DNA of 64,000 nucleotides from Macrocystis pyrifera (taxonomy: Eukaryota > Sar > Phaeophyceae > Laminariales > Laminariaceae). The stretch is taken from assembly GCA_031763025.1 (NCBI GenBank), contig JASSKH010000010.1, forward strand, positions 2,170,001 to 2,234,000, read 5' to 3'. The notes beneath the pieces were generated by a model. It saw nothing but the letters and a program-made list of their open reading frames with translations, made no database searches and was not told the DNA's origin. Shown piece after piece: positions 1 through 11,466 of the stretch. The first letter of the stretch is position 1. The number at the start of each line of letters is the position of its first letter. A program made the translations under genes and the position numbers.

Positions 1-397
1 CACGTTTTGGTGTCTCCATGTCCTTGGACCTCGGACTACGCGCATACAGAGGTACAGGAGGCCCAACAAGAACGAGGGAAAACACTGTCCGGCCTAGGCT
101 GGATTTCGTATTCGAGAATGGGCGCGTTCCATACTAACTTCAGCATAACGAATCTCGGGTTTCTTTAGTTCCTGCAAATCTTAATTAGCCCGCTTTTCCA
201 ATTGCCCGTTTTCATGGTACACACATACTGTTTGTAGGTGCCCTGTACTCTGTCCTGCACATTGTCCCAAGTATGATGCGAGTGATGGAAGGTTGCCAGG
301 CATGTTCATGGGCCGGGACGGGCCGGGCCAAAAATCGTGGGTCGGGTTGGGTCACCTCAACACTACCCCAACCCGTCGCTTGAGATTTTGAAGACCA
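1..397. other. No gene seen; relic of the long-arm element
   Basis: 85-185 resembles the arm sequence at 550-650. A GGGTCGGGTTGGGTC stretch lies at about 331-345. No ARM-repeat exon for the importin gene could be found here. Confidence 0.5.
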
Positions 398-1605
398 TTG
401 TGCCTGGTGCACAGCAGGATCTGGTCTGTTCGACATCACCCGGTGTGATACACCAGCTATACATAACGCCTCCCTGTCATGAACATGACGTTTGCCTTTC
501 ACGACTCCAAGCCGCCTAATAAGCAACAAAAAACTTTTTGTCTATTAATAACAGGCTGGGTTTCTTATTCAAGAATCTGGGTGCGTTCTACAAAAAATTC
601 ACCATAACGACTCCTGAATTTCCTGTATCCTTGTAAACCTCACCCTGGCCTTCTAACTGCTCGTTTTGTTACGAAGCATTGAATGTGTTGACAGCGGATT
701 GTGGTTCGATGCTCCTTTGGACGTACGTAGATGATATTAGGGGGGAGGACTTGGCCTTTGCGGTGCGAGACGGCAGGGTATTGAGGGGCAAGAGCAGCAG
801 GGGGATAATCAGTTGGGGGGCAGGGGGTGGGCAGTACGAGTATAGGGAGGAAATACCACTACTACAGAGGAAGCGGAACGGTGGGGAAATTCTTGGGCCA
901 CACCGTCCTGCTTCCTTTTGTAGCGGTATTCCCTCTCCACCCCATGCTCCCCCTACTGAAAATGCCACTGCTCTTACACGTCCTTACTCCTTACTTACCC
1001 TGTCATCTCCCACCGAAAGGGCTACTTGTAGGTCCTCCTCCTTACCACAGGTACCTGGTACGAGTTTTTTTTTCCTCACTTTTACTTTCCAGCCCACTCG
1101 TAGGAGGTTTTTACCCTCGACGATCTTCTGGACAAGCCGTGGTCACAGGTGTCATCCCTTCTCCCCCCCGGTACGTGCCTTTAGTTTTTATCGCGCATAG
1201 GGTTCAGCATTCCCACTGCTCGTCGATTTTCATCGAATGTACAGCTAACTCACGCTCTCGCGCTTTCCGCTACTCAATCTCTTTCATGTATAGGTATCAC
1301 AAACGTACCTTCAAAAAAGCATCGAACGGCAATCCGCTGTCATTTATCAATAGTATAAAGCCAGGGTGAGATTTACAAGGATACAAGAAATTCAGGAGTC
1401 GTTATGCTGAATGTCGTGAAGAACGAACCCAGATTCTCAGATAAGAAACCCAGCCTACGAAGCTTAGCTTTCTCGTTTCTCATTATGTGGCCTGGAGTCG
1501 TGAATGACACATGTTATGTTCATGGCAGGGAGGCGTGATGGATACCTGGTGTATCACACCCGGTACTATAAAACAGACCCGATACTGCTTGTATACCTGG
1601 CACTC
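398..1605. mobile_element. 1.2-kb element with ~240-bp terminal inverted arms
   Basis: Left arm 398-650 and right arm about 1365-1605 are imperfect inverted copies over their whole length. Shared blocks are the CACCCGGTGTGATACACCAG region, the GCCTCCCTG.CATGAACAT region, the GGCTGGGTTTCTTAT region and the ATAACGACTCCTGAATTTC region. The interior (650-1365) has open frames but none that I recognise, and it carries a 5'-truncated SINE copy at 1065-1275. A third relative of part of the arm lies at 85-185. The structure is that of a foldback or long-TIR DNA transposon without a transposase. Confidence 0.6.
1065..1275 (-). mobile_element. 5'-truncated copy of the tRNA-derived SINE
   Basis: Closely similar to 40595-40800, including the A-rich tail on the minus strand (T run 1065-1073). 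The tRNA-like head seen at 40841-40896 is missing, as expected for incomplete reverse transcription. Confidence 0.6.
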
Positions 1606-1894
1606 GTACCTGGTACGATATACCAGGTAGATGTTATGTGAGCCGGGTGCCTGTGTTTCATTGAATTACACACGAAGAACACCACACCACAATGAACAAA
1701 GAAAACAAGAACACAAGAACAGCTGCGACAACAAGACAGATCGAGATGCGAGATTGAGATTGCGATGGGCAAAAAAAAAAATGACTGCACCGACAATTTG
1801 GTCGTTTCGATTCAACATTTTACTCGACCACGACGAAAAAAAGACAACAAAACAGCGCTGATTTGACCTCTCTGCAGGTTAATGAATAGCCCAC

Positions 1895-3084
1895 CTTTCT
1901 CGCGCAAGAACCCAAGGAGCCTGGGCACGAGGCCGGCGCCGACCACCTCGCCAGCGGGGGGCTTGTCCGAGAGGCTCAACACCACGCGCAGCCAGCGTAC
2001 ATACCTTCGGGCGCATCATTCGCATTTTGATCATTTTCAATCATTTTTCCAGAGAAAATTTTGAATTGGGAGGCTGGGGGAAAAGCGGCAAAATATTACT
2101 TGTACCAGAATCAGTAAGTACACTGCAGTACAGAGAAGTTAAAGAAAAACTAGATGCCTGAAAAAAAACATGACATTTTCCCAGCACAAAAAACCAAAAA
2201 AAAAAAACTTTTGACAGCAGACAAGTCACCAAGATGATGAGAGGGTGTGAGTGTAAATCTGGACTAGGAACGACCTCGTGCCTCTCTCGTATGACACGGC
2301 TACCCACCGCGCTTGGCTCAGCAGCTGTGGGCTATGGTGGCCTTGTGGGAGGCGGTGTTGGTTAGGGGAAGAAGCACCATCGTCGACACAGCAGACGCTA
2401 CGTAGGTACACAAACAGCAGTACGTACGTACACAACCGCGGCCGAACCCCTAACGCGGACCAGCTTTAGTTTGGTACATTTATCAGATTTCTCGTTGGTT
2501 TCTTGCTGCGTTGTCGGTGTTCAATCATAGTGTGTTCATCCCTCCCGTCCGTCCGTCTGCAGCAGTCCGCACCTGAGCTGCAGCTGTCTATCGTCGCCGA
2601 GAATCCCGCGCGCAGCCTCTTCCACCATCTCGGGCGTCCACCTTGCCTCCTCCTCTACTTTTCCCGTCTCCTCCTCTGGCTTGTCCTGCTGCATTGCCTC
2701 GACCCCACCCCCATCGCCATGCTGGACCTCATCAATTTCGATATCGACTTCTACTTCACCAGCAGGCGCCGGCGGTACGCGTACTACTCCTGGTGCGGAA
2801 AGCCTCGCAGGAAGAGACGCCCTGCCGATCCCGGGGTGAGCCCCCAGGGGGGGGCGCAGTTCGATCCGCTCACGGCGCCTGGCGGTAGCCTTGTTCCTGC
2901 TGTCCCTCCTGTGGGTACCAGACATCCTACGGCGGCCTTCCTTCCCCTCCTGTCTGTTCGCCTCAAGATCGACAGATTTCGGGCCCGATTTTCGACGATT
3001 GCTTCGAGATCGCCTGTCGACCGACTTTCTCTCGCTCGCGCTGCGGCGGCGAGCTCCCGTGTTCGAACCTTCCGCAGACTCCAT
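1895..3084 (-). CDS. Importin subunit alpha-like protein, first two coding exons (gene continues past the left edge)
   Basis: Importin alpha is the cytosolic adaptor that binds nuclear-localisation signals through ARM repeats and importin beta through an N-terminal IBB domain. Exon 1 (2573-3084) begins at MESAEG and is rich in Arg/Lys. The block from SVDLEANRQ to ATARRRE resembles an IBB helix, followed by an acidic linker and WTPEMVEEAARGILGDDRQL, the usual start of the ARM array. Exon 2 (1895-2004) encodes RWLRVVLSLSDKPPAGEVV then GAGLVPRLLGFLREK, which matches the first ARM repeat position by position (family pattern FRKLLS..PPI.EVI..GVVPRFV.FL). The donor at 2572/2571 and acceptor before 2004 agree in phase (2 nt + 1 nt) and join QLQL to RYVRW. 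A longer start at 3288 is open, but 3084 fits the family length better. Later ARM exons are not found in 1-1894, so they lie outside. The IBB is diverged. The gene faces away from the secreted-protein gene at 3830, with 745 bp between the two ATGs. Confidence 0.72.
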
Positions 3085-3829
3085 ATCGCTGCTGTGTGAG
3101 CTGGCGGAGGGTAGCCGGGGTGCTTGTCGGTTGTAGGCTGTGCCTGTGTTTGGTGGGAGGACGGTTTGGGTCCTCGTGTTGTGTTGTGTGTGCTTGCGCA
3201 ACGTACCAGCAGCGGACCCAAAACTCTTTCGGACAAGGCAAAAGCCAAACCAAACGGCCAGTTGGTCGGGAAGGTAGTGCAGTGCCACTGCTTGCTGCTG
3301 TGATTTTTGACCTCCCGAATTTTTGCTCGAAAAACATAAACGCGGAGCAATTTATTTCGTTTCGGGAATACCATGATTTTCGGGTCTTTATTGGCCAATG
3401 ATAAATTGCACTCGTCAACCATCTTGATTTTCATCAACAGTTCAAAAACTTGAAAAATTCAAAAAGCGCATGATTTTTGTTCTTTGGGCCGTGTTTTTTT
3501 ATTGTTTTCGCTCTCTTGTCCTCTCAGCTTTGTAGTTCCACCACAACATCACAGCGAGCGCCTCGAGCCGTAGATTTGTACTGAGCGAGCCACTAGTACC
3601 ACCCTGTTCCAGGTAATAGTCTCCCCACACCGCCTCTCGTAGCAGCGCTCCAGGTGGCGGGCTATCTAGGCGCTTCTCGGGAGGCACCGACCTTCGCGGA
3701 TCATCTCGAAAGCCGCCTGTGGTTGGTTGTATCTCAGTTTTTTTCAGGGGATCGATCTCCTCGACGCTGCAGAAGCAATCGTTTTGGAAGACAGGCTAGA
3801 TTGATCTTGTTTGTGTTGACTCGACGATC
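3085..3829. promoter_or_regulatory. Shared intergenic region between divergent genes
   Basis: These 745 bp separate the importin-alpha ATG (minus) from the secreted-protein ATG (plus). They must hold both 5' UTRs and at least one promoter, possibly a bidirectional one. No TATA box or recognisable operator was identified. The stretch is free of the repeat families that fill the rest of the window, which fits a constrained promoter region. Role inferred from gene layout only. Confidence 0.4.
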
Positions 3830-4436
3830 ATGAGAGGAGCAGCGAGGAGGGCCGCAGCGCTCGTCGCGGGCGCCGTCCTGGCGCTGAGCGGGCTCGGCGT
3901 GGTCGACGGGAGGCCCCACTCCCAGCTGGTGACGGAGGAGGTCTTCTTCGTGGAAACTTCGGAGTGCGATGGAGCTTCCTGCCGAAAGCAGTTTATCGGC
4001 GGAAACGAGACCTTCGGGATGGGAGCCCACGACGAGTGTACAAAAGGACAGTTCTATGGGCACTATGCGAAACGTGAGTACTGTACCGCGTAGTACCGAG
4101 AGCGCGCGGGGTGGGGGGGGGGGGGGGAGGCAAGCAGCTTGCCCCCATCGCCTACCCCCCTGCTGTGTTCAGGGTCGTGTCGGGGCTTGTTGTATAGGCT
4201 CGCCGAGGCCGCAGCGTGCGTTGTGTTGGGTTCGACCGACGTTCGTCTTTGCTACGCTGCTCGCAGCAACTACTGCTACTTTGTATTGATGTTGGCCTCT
4301 CGTAAGATTCATGATTTTTTGCCCACGAAAGGTTCGTATATCCTACGCGATCCTTCTCGCGGCGCTTCCGATTGCCTTTCGAAAGCCGAGGCCCACCTAC
4401 CCGCGGAGGACAGGCTGCTCATGACCGTCGCGTTTG
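3830..4436 (+). CDS. Secreted protein, N-terminal exons 1-2 (signal peptide)
   Basis: Exon 1 (3830-4073) starts with MRGAARRAAALVAGAVLALS, a basic n-region and hydrophobic core typical of a signal peptide, with a likely cleavage near VVDG/RPHS. The mature part holds three cysteines (SECDGASC, DDECT-type spacing) and ends GHYAK. A clear donor GTGAGT follows. Exon 2 (4332-4436), taken after the acceptor CGAAAG, continues in phase (1 nt + 2 nt) as RSYILRDPSRGASDCLSKAE, then HLPAEDRLLMTVAF, and ends at donor GTATGA. The matching phase and coding-like composition support the join. No family is recognised. The next exon needs to begin with two bases of a codon and was not found with confidence. The C-terminal surface-protein exons at 29312-32902 are on the same strand and would supply exactly the stalk and membrane anchor that this protein lacks, so the two may be one gene. 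That link is inference. Confidence 0.6.
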
Positions 4437-5264
4437 GTATGAGTCTTCTTTGCTACACAGACGACACCCAGAGAAGAGGCTCGACAAAATCTATCATGGT
4501 CGATCCACTGGAACCAGAAAAAAAAAGCCAACTCCAAAATAATCGTAACAAACGGGAGGGGTCTGAGAGGACAGGAAGAAGGAATAAGATTCAACCAAAT
4601 AACTGCAGCTGCTACTGCTGTTCGTCGGCCGAATCTGCCACCACTTCGTTTTTCAAGCAAGCCTACAGCAGTATTAGTGGTAGGTCTCGACGGTAGCGGG
4701 GCGTTGTCGCACGCACTGATGGCCAGTCGAAATCGGCGTGGTGGATCGTGTCCTGTATCCCCCGCCCCCCCGCCTCTCGGGAGGAGTCTCCTGGCATGCT
4801 GATTTATTGCCACCGCCAGCTCGATCATGCGATCGATATTTAATGTTTCGCTACAATACGTACGACAACAACAGTAAATAAGAAATAAGTACGCCAATCG
4901 TCGAGATATGCGACGAGAAGATCGTCTCGACGTAGGGAAGAAAAATTATCTACAGTCAGTACTACTACGAGTATCATACGCACGAATACGAGTATCTATC
5001 TGCTGCTGCTGTCTCTCCTCTCTTGGCATGTGGGATCCCTCGAGAGCGACCACAGCAAGCAATGATAACTTGTTGGGGGGGGGGAATGTATATGAACCGT
5101 CTACGAACGACCAGCGAGCGTGAGCACCCACAGTAAGTAGTGTGTGGGTATGTACAGTATAGGATCGATCATGTTGCGCCCCGTCACGTACAATCCCTTG
5201 CAACTATTAATAACTCGGGCAACCAATTTGTATCATCCCGCAAACACGCAGAACAGCAGTGGCC

Positions 5265-5305
<41 letters not shown>

Positions 5306-6056
5306 AAGAAGCCGTCACTCTTTATCCTCAAGTTTCCCCTCTGAAGCCACAGGAAGGTTACCATTTGGCATAACAGCAGACTGAGTGTACACTAGCTGTG
5401 TGTGCCATGTTGCGATATTCGGGTTGTGATGGTGATGTTGTTGTATGCTGTATATACGTTCCTACGTGGACGGTTGTTGTGGTGCTACTCCATCTCACTT
5501 GCATCTGGTATGTCTTGCAGTTTTCGTTTGCGTCGAGAGCCTGCTGATGACGAGGTGCGCGCGTTGTGCTTCTAGCCGGTGGAATCCGAACGGCGCCAGC
5601 CTCTTCCTTGCCAAAAAAGCAATGTGGATCGGTCTCGATGCGTCGTGTGGATCGACTACTGTTTGTTGTGCCTGTATGTGTCATGTTCGAGCCTGTGCCG
5701 GTCCTTCCGCCACCCCACCACCCAGTCGATACAACAATGATGATGAAAAATATGTTTTCTTCCCTTGCAAAAAAAGGCAAAAAAAAAAAAATGAAAACGA
5801 CAACGAAAATGGACACGTTCATAATACTCGTACGTAAAACTAAGCTCGTGGGGTTTTGTATGCGCAGCATGTGGCGCATGCAGAACAAAACGAAACGCGG
5901 CAACCACACTGCACCACCACCAGAAGAAGAAAAACCACTGACTGAGAGACAATAAGGTGTTTCCCCGGGGTCATGGGTATGATGCGTACGTACTTGCCGA
6001 GGCACTGCTGCTGTGCTGTTGCTGCTGCTGTTAATGGTGCCGTTGATGTATCCTAC
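4437..6056. other. No firm exon; probable intron
   Basis: Downstream of the secreted-protein exon 2 donor. Apart from the CTG microsatellite I see no repeat family. A possible exon after TTGCAG at 5520 has matching phase but weak coding signal and no clear donor. Confidence 0.4.
5268..5303 (+). repeat. (CTG)n microsatellite
   Basis: About twelve uninterrupted GCT/CTG triplets, in non-coding sequence after the secreted-protein exons. Confidence 0.95.
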
Positions 6057-6165
6057 TATTACGGGGGTCCATAGTTAATAGGACCTATGGTAAACATAAA
6101 AGCCTATATATTTACCTATTTTTCGTAACAAAATTTGGTCCCATTAACTATGGACCCCCGTAATA
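6057..6165. mobile_element. Stowaway/mariner-like MITE, copy 1
   Basis: Ends TATTACGGGGGTCCATAGTT and its inverse. A ~105-bp near-palindrome with TA at each border and no coding capacity. It is a founder example of the commonest repeat in the window. Confidence 0.85.
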
Positions 6166-6179
6166 TTGATACAATCGAA

Positions 6180-6282
6180 CACAGCAGTGTAATCAGGACG
6201 AAATAAGTTTAGTACAAATATCGGAATGTGTAGTTTTTTTTGCGTGTACGACGAGTCCTGATTACTGTGGCCCCCCGTAATA
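6180..6282. mobile_element. MITE, copy 2, left end decayed
   Basis: The right terminus CCCCCCGTAATA and the inner GGAC blocks are present, but the left terminal G run is lost. It sits directly beside copy 1. Confidence 0.65.
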
Positions 6283-6815
6283 ATATATACTGGTACCAGG
6301 TAGGTACCTGGTGATGATATTTTACACGTATGAGTTCGTACTGATGGCAATATACTTTCATTTACTCCCTGATTTTTGCGGTCGCATCTCTTGATTACCT
6401 GGTTGATTGTATGACATGCACCGCTGTATACCACACGACGAGTGAGTGCACTGATGCACTGAGCGTACGCCGCACCTCGTGTTGCTTTTCCTTTCCTGCT
6501 TGCGGTCGCATCTGCCGCATCTCTTGAACAAGGCTGAGTGCGTGAATGGTTGGTTTGTATACCAGGTAGTTATCATGTGTACACTATACTGATTCTGCAG
6601 TACCACGGGAGTGAGTCCGCGTATTGCGCCGCACCCCCCAGTCTGTCTCGTGTGTGCGTTGCATGTGTATAACGCGTCATGTGTTCATCCCCAGCCAGCC
6701 CGAACGGATGTGTTTGGGAGCTTCTTCCTATTGAGAAGTAAAAATAGTGGTCCCTCTGTAGTGCCGGTATGCTATAGTGCCGATGTGCTATAGTGCCGAT
6801 AAGCTATTATTATTA

Positions 6816-6950
6816 TGCTTGCCATCCGACAATGTGGAGCATGAGCGTGAGCGTTGATCAATCAAAACATTCCTGAAAGAAGAAATATCCGGAAACAAAG
6901 GAAATATATATGCACAAGGTCTATCTGCCTTCTATGTCTACTTCCTCCTG
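6816..6950 (+). repeat. TGCTTGCCATCCGACAATGT repeat, copy 1
   Basis: Aligns with 9093-9225, including CATTCCTG.AAGAAGAAAT and GCACAAGGTCTATCTGCCTT. Both copies follow an ATT-repeat. Weaker relatives occur near 8880-8985 and 14585-14660. Confidence 0.65.
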
Positions 6951-7750
6951 TGCTTCATTTACGATACTCTGTTTGTTGTCTTTGCCCCTTCCTCTATCTC
7001 AATATGCACACTCTTTACTTTCTATTATTTAATAAATCCTAAGCCGCATCCAAGCTCCATCGCCACGCCATCGGTGTGGGTCTGTCATCCTCCGCCCCCC
7101 TGCTCCTTCTCTATTCCCGTCGACCCCTAAGCTGGAGTTTGAATCTCGACACCCTCTTCGAGATGGTGACCTGTGTGGTCACCGAGACGATTTGGAGTAG
7201 ACGTTCCTTCACCACTCCTTTCCTCCCCATCGACCCACCGTCCCTCCCCCCCACGATACTAGCTGCCAGCTGGTCGACGAACTTGCTGCGCTGTACCCCG
7301 AGACGTCCAAAGCTTACCACTGCTTAAGTGGCAAGTTTGTGACTCCGTTCGTCAAAGGACACATTTCCCGGACGAGCGTAGTGCGCTATACGAGTAGCGC
7401 TGGTGTGCTATAGTGCCGGTCCTTCTATTATAGTGCCGGTATATATGCACCAGCCAACAATACCGGCACTATAGAGGCAATGACCGGCACTAACTAATCC
7501 CTCCGCACACTGACCACCCTGGCGAATTCCATCTGTACTTGTAGTGCCAAGCGATTCGCACAGGCACTATACCTGGCGGGAAACCGAGCCGTGCTACGAT
7601 ATTGTAGAGATACTGCTGTATATCACTGCGGGCGGAAATGTAAGGAACGGTTCCACAGTAATTTGAATACAGAGCGTTCCTTATATTTATGCCCACATCA
7701 GTGGTAGCACTGCTGTGAGGAGAAAAACGTTTCTGACTGCCGGAGCTCCT

Positions 7751-7859
7751 GAACCCTTCTATGATAGTACGTACTGCAGTCCCGATTTGGGGACAAAGCA
7801 CGCAATTTCCAAGTAATTCGTCCCCAAAACGGAACCGCGGTATTACGCAACAGGGTTAA
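7751..7859. mobile_element. GACTGCAGTCCCG foldback mini-element
   Basis: Arms AACCCTTC...CTGCAGTCCCGATTTGGGGAC and ...GTCCCCAAAACGGAAC...GGGTTAA, in inverted order. Related to 34012-34108. Confidence 0.55.
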
Positions 7860-7892
7860 GGACACCCGAGGAACTGTTGCTATACCCAATAT

Positions 7893-8022
7893 TATTTGTA
7901 TGCTTCCCTTCCGACAACATAGCGTAGATGCCGTTCCTATATAAACCGAATGTCCTTCCGTAAATCAGTAGTATCCCTCGTACACTTCTTCGCCAGTCGT
8001 TTCCCAATTTCCATTCCCCACA
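7893..8022 (+). repeat. Dispersed repeat, copy 1 of 2
   Basis: CTTCCGACAACATAGCGTAG, ATGCCGTTCCTATATAAACC and CAGTAGTATCCCTCGTAC match the reverse complement of 41851-41985 over about 130 bp. Confidence 0.65.
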
Positions 8023-8109
8023 TCATTTCATTTCAGCTGCCCAATATCGATGGAACATCAGTCTGTCAGTCATTATGACGTGTTTCACAATCATTTTCGT
8101 TGTATGCTT

Positions 8110-8200
8110 GGGACCCTCTTGTCTCGTTTTTGGGGGCCGAACTACTCAAATTCTCAAGGGCTTTGTCCCCAAAGCAGGACAGCAGTCCTGAAAGGGTCAA
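8110..8200. mobile_element. GACTGCAGTCCCG foldback mini-element
   Basis: Left part GGGACCCTCTTG then CGTTTTTGGGGGCCGAACTA; right part TTTGTCCCCAAAGCAGGAC and CAGTCCTGAAAGGGTCAA. Confidence 0.5.
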
Positions 8201-8412
8201 CCTCTCTTGAGAGTTCAGAGGGGAAACTTTGACGGGTAATGCAACCGCCACTCTCTTGTGACTGAGGGCAGATACACATTATCAATAGGTTCCCGGGTTA
8301 TTTGTATTGTACCTGATAGGTATATATACCATAGGCGCTATATAGAATGCGAAAGGAGCCGCACAGCACGGGCGCAACGTGATTACACCCGTACTGTGGG
8401 GCGCGCTCTTGC

Positions 8413-8520
8413 TATTACGGGGGACCACAGTAAATAGGACCAAATATTGGTAGTCAAAATAGATAAATGTATAGGTTTTTGAGTCTACCGTAGGTCCTGT
8501 TTACTACGGTCCCCCGTAAT
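8413..8520. mobile_element. MITE, copy 3
   Basis: TATTACGGGGGACCACAGTA at the left end and its inverse at the right, of the 'AGTAAATAGGACC' subtype. Confidence 0.85.
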
Positions 8521-9038
8521 GCTAGATGCTGCTGCTCTTACATAGGGAGTTGATAGCGCCAGAACTTGTCGTTTTCTTGGCCGCTACTATAAGGTATTTG
8601 GTAGCCCCGCGGTCTCAAAGGGGTTTAGGTCATGCAGGGATCGTCAATCGTGGTTTATTTATTTTTGTCAGGCTCGGTGAGGAAGACTGCTCGTACGCAC
8701 TACAATCAAGTCAGGAGCCTCATGTGAAATTAGGAGCCAACAGCAGTGTGACCCGAAGGATATAGGGAAAGTGACGCATGCTGCAGCTGAGGAGCTCCAC
8801 ACCTCACCCGAAAAATGTCCTCACCAACAATCGAATAGCCATACACTCAAGTGTACACGAAAGCCATTTTTCGAAACAAGGTTGACATTCCGACGATTTT
8901 GAGCTATTTATACTGCGCGGCATGAATGAGCCTCGACGTTGATGTGACCGGTCGTAAACATTAACGATCCCCGGAAGAAGAAAAAAAAACGAGGGAAACC
9001 AAAACATCGCGTTGCATACCATTACTACGGCATATATT

Positions 9039-9060
9039 ATTATTGTTATTATTATTATTA

Positions 9061-9094
<34 letters not shown>
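9039..9094. repeat. (ATT)n microsatellite
   Basis: Nearly pure TTA triplets. It produces spurious poly-Asn, poly-Ile and poly-Leu frames. Confidence 0.95.
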
Positions 9095-9225
9095 GCTTGC
9101 CATCCGACAATGTGCAGCATGAGCTTGAACCTTGGTCAATCACCCAAAGCATTCCTGGAAGAAGAAATCCCCGGAAAACAAAGGAAATCTATGCACAAGG
9201 TCTATCTGCCTTCTGTGTATGTATG
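9093..9225 (+). repeat. TGCTTGCCATCCGACAATGT repeat, copy 2
   Basis: Aligned with 6816-6950 and preceded by the (ATT)n tract 9039-9094. Confidence 0.65.
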
Positions 9226-9510
9226 TGTGTATATCGTGTATGAAGTCATTGGATTCTACAGCGCAGCAGATTTCCTTCCTTTTTTGTGTGGGTGGCATCC
9301 TTGGAACAAACAATCAGCATACACCAGACAGCAGTTCGTAGTGCAGCAGTAGTGCAGTAGTGAATTCATTGCCAGACGGCAAAACAAAATGCATACGAAG
9401 TATTAACAGACCCTTTTGTGAGAAAACCGCGCCGAACTGTTACGAACGGCATTTCGCGGGGCGGCGCAAGAAGGACATTGATCACGCTACTACAGCCGGC
9501 GTAATAGTCC

Positions 9511-9629
9511 CTCTGGAGCCCTTTAGGAGGACTGCAGTCCCGTCTTTTGGAGACAGGCTACTCACCTGGTACAGCAGGAGAATTAGAGTGCTACTTCTTC
9601 CCCAGAACGGGACTGGCAGTCCTACAAGC
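9511..9629. mobile_element. GACTGCAGTCCCG foldback mini-element
   Basis: GGACTGCAGTCCCGTCTTTT in the left arm, CCCCAGAACGGGACTGGCAG in the right arm. Confidence 0.5.
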
Positions 9630-9968
9630 GGCAATGGTAGGTTTGGGGATGGACCCCCCCTTGTACACCAACGCCCACCTCACCAGAGCCGGGACCGGCT
9701 TCTTGTACGTCGTCGCACGTAGCCAATAGTAGAGGGTTTAAATAGACGGCAAGGCAGAAATTAGTCTGAGGTCCCTGATGTACTACCACTGCACCGCTTT
9801 CCCTTGTCGCCGGGGTCCTTGAAGAGTGCGTACCTGTCTGATCGTAAACGTAATGGACGTTCGGATGGCAGTACAACGTTGGGATGTACCTTACGTTTAT
9901 GGCCAGACTGGTATACATCTGCGACAGCGTTTTACTCCTTGCTGTATGTGCACGAACGAGTGCTCTCG

Positions 9969-10077
9969 TATTACGGGAGGGGCATAGTAAATAGGACCAA
10001 ATATTGTTTAGTAAAAATAGTGAAATATATAGCTTTTTGTGTGTACCGTAGGTCCTGTTTACTGTGGTCCTCCGTAA
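9969..10077. mobile_element. MITE, copy 4
   Basis: Both inverted ends are present with a few changes; the inner GGACCAAATATTG block and the GTACCGTAGGTCCTG block match the other copies. Confidence 0.8.
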
Positions 10078-10191
10078 GAGATCTATTTCCCCGTCCAGGC
10101 GAACTTTCTCAGATGTGTCGGAACAGCAAGTAGAGCCTTTTTAAGAAAGCACAACAGCCAGCTGGCACGCCAACCAAGGAACACCAACCAA

Positions 10192-10282
10192 GCAGTAAGC
10201 AGTAAGCAGTAAGCAGTAAGCAGTAAGCAGTAAGCAGTAAGCAGTAAGCAGTAAGCAGTAAGCAGTAGGCAGTAAGCAGCAG
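10192..10282. repeat. 7-bp tandem repeat AGTAAGC
   Basis: About 12 units of AGCAGTA, the last ones slightly changed. Confidence 0.95.
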
Positions 10283-10779
10283 GCCTCTGGTTGGGGTTAG
10301 GGTTTGGGGCTAGAGTCAGAGTTCCGGGTCGGTGTGGTGGTCGCGGTTGGCCGAAGCCGAAAATAATCAATCTCACTATCGGGGGAAAACGCCTTTTACG
10401 GGTTCGTGACAGAACCCTACCCCGTTAGAACAGCATCCTTTCGTTCGGGCACGCCTGTCTGAGGGGGTTCGCCGTGAACGGGCAGCTTGACGACAGCTGC
10501 GCACGTGAAGGTGCCGTAGACACTGTACGTACTATTTGTGTGGGGGTTCGATTCCATCTAAACACGCACGAAGTGTACCACTCTGTCCCGTATCACAATC
10601 ACCTTTTTCACGCTAATTGTCAAACCAAAAGGTGTTTATATTTAGGGACACAGCGGTATGTATTTTTTTCTTTGCTTTTGGTTGGGTCCTTCGTCTGCCA
10701 TATGTGGCTTTTTACTTTCCGTATGATGCGTTTCCTGTGGATGGTTGGGCTCAGTCTGCTCGCTGTCGGTCGTCGTCGT

Positions 10780-10862
10780 CGTCGTTGTTGTTGTTGTTGT
10801 TTTCACGGTATCCCCGTTTCCCCTCCATAGTTTTGGAGGCGTTAAGGCTACATATCTTCACG

Positions 10863-10894
<32 letters not shown>

Positions 10895-11045
10895 GTTGTT
10901 GGCGTTTTTTGGGCGTCGTTGTTGTTGTTTTCACGATGTCCCCCTTTCCCCTCTATAGTTTTGGAGGCGTTAAGGTTACATATCTTCACGTTGTTGTTGT
11001 TGCTGTTGTTGTTGTTGTTGTCGTTGGTGTTGTCGGCGTTTTTGG
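10780..11045. repeat. (GTT)n arrays and a ~128-bp tandem duplication
   Basis: The block TTTTCACG..GTCCCC.TTTCCCCTC.ATAGTTTTGGAGGCGTTAAGG (shown with variable bases as dots) occurs at 10800-10874 and again at 10928-11000, each followed by GTT triplets. The first GTT array precedes the first block. Confidence 0.85.
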
Positions 11046-11135
11046 GCGCTGTCTTCGCCCGCCATCCGTGAACGGGTGATATATATGTGAAATACGAATG
11101 TATTATTATTTATAGTAGTCCATTCTTCCTCAACA

Positions 11136-11325
11136 ATGTGCAGCGCCTACTCCAATCATACATCATCCACACGTGAAAGGGTAACTACTAAAGTATAATC
11201 CAATTCCTTAAAACACGGGGGGCGCCGTCAATCAAACCTGAATACTCGATAAAAAAATATACGCATAATGCACCTCCCCTTTGGAATGTCTCTGCTGACT
11301 CCTACCCTACGCTTCACCAATCAAG
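11136..11325 (+). repeat. Dispersed repeat pair, copy 1
   Basis: Blocks CAATGTGCAGC.CCTA, CACACGTGAAAGG, AATCAAACCTGAATACTCGA and CTCTGCTGACTCCTACCCTA align with 38955-39145. It lies just left of the LTR element. Confidence 0.6.
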
Positions 11326-11466
11326 AATCTGAAAGGGTGACGCAATACTCCGTGATTCTTGAAAAATTTCTTTGCCCTCCTCGACAATGTGCAGGTGCGC
11401 GGCGTGTGTCAATCTAGAAAAAAAAGACGAAGCAACAGAAAAACGAAGAGCACAGTGAATATGTAC

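Noticed and set aside
5520-5640. Possible exon 3 of the secreted-protein gene after TTGCAG
   Set aside because: Phase agrees but coding character is weak and no convincing donor follows.
7076-7327. Overlapping plus and minus frames of 83 and 69 codons
   Set aside because: Neither shows a motif; flanking splice sites are not evident.
10530-10560. GGGGTTCGATTCCATCT as a tRNA B box
   Set aside because: No A box or cloverleaf upstream at proper spacing.
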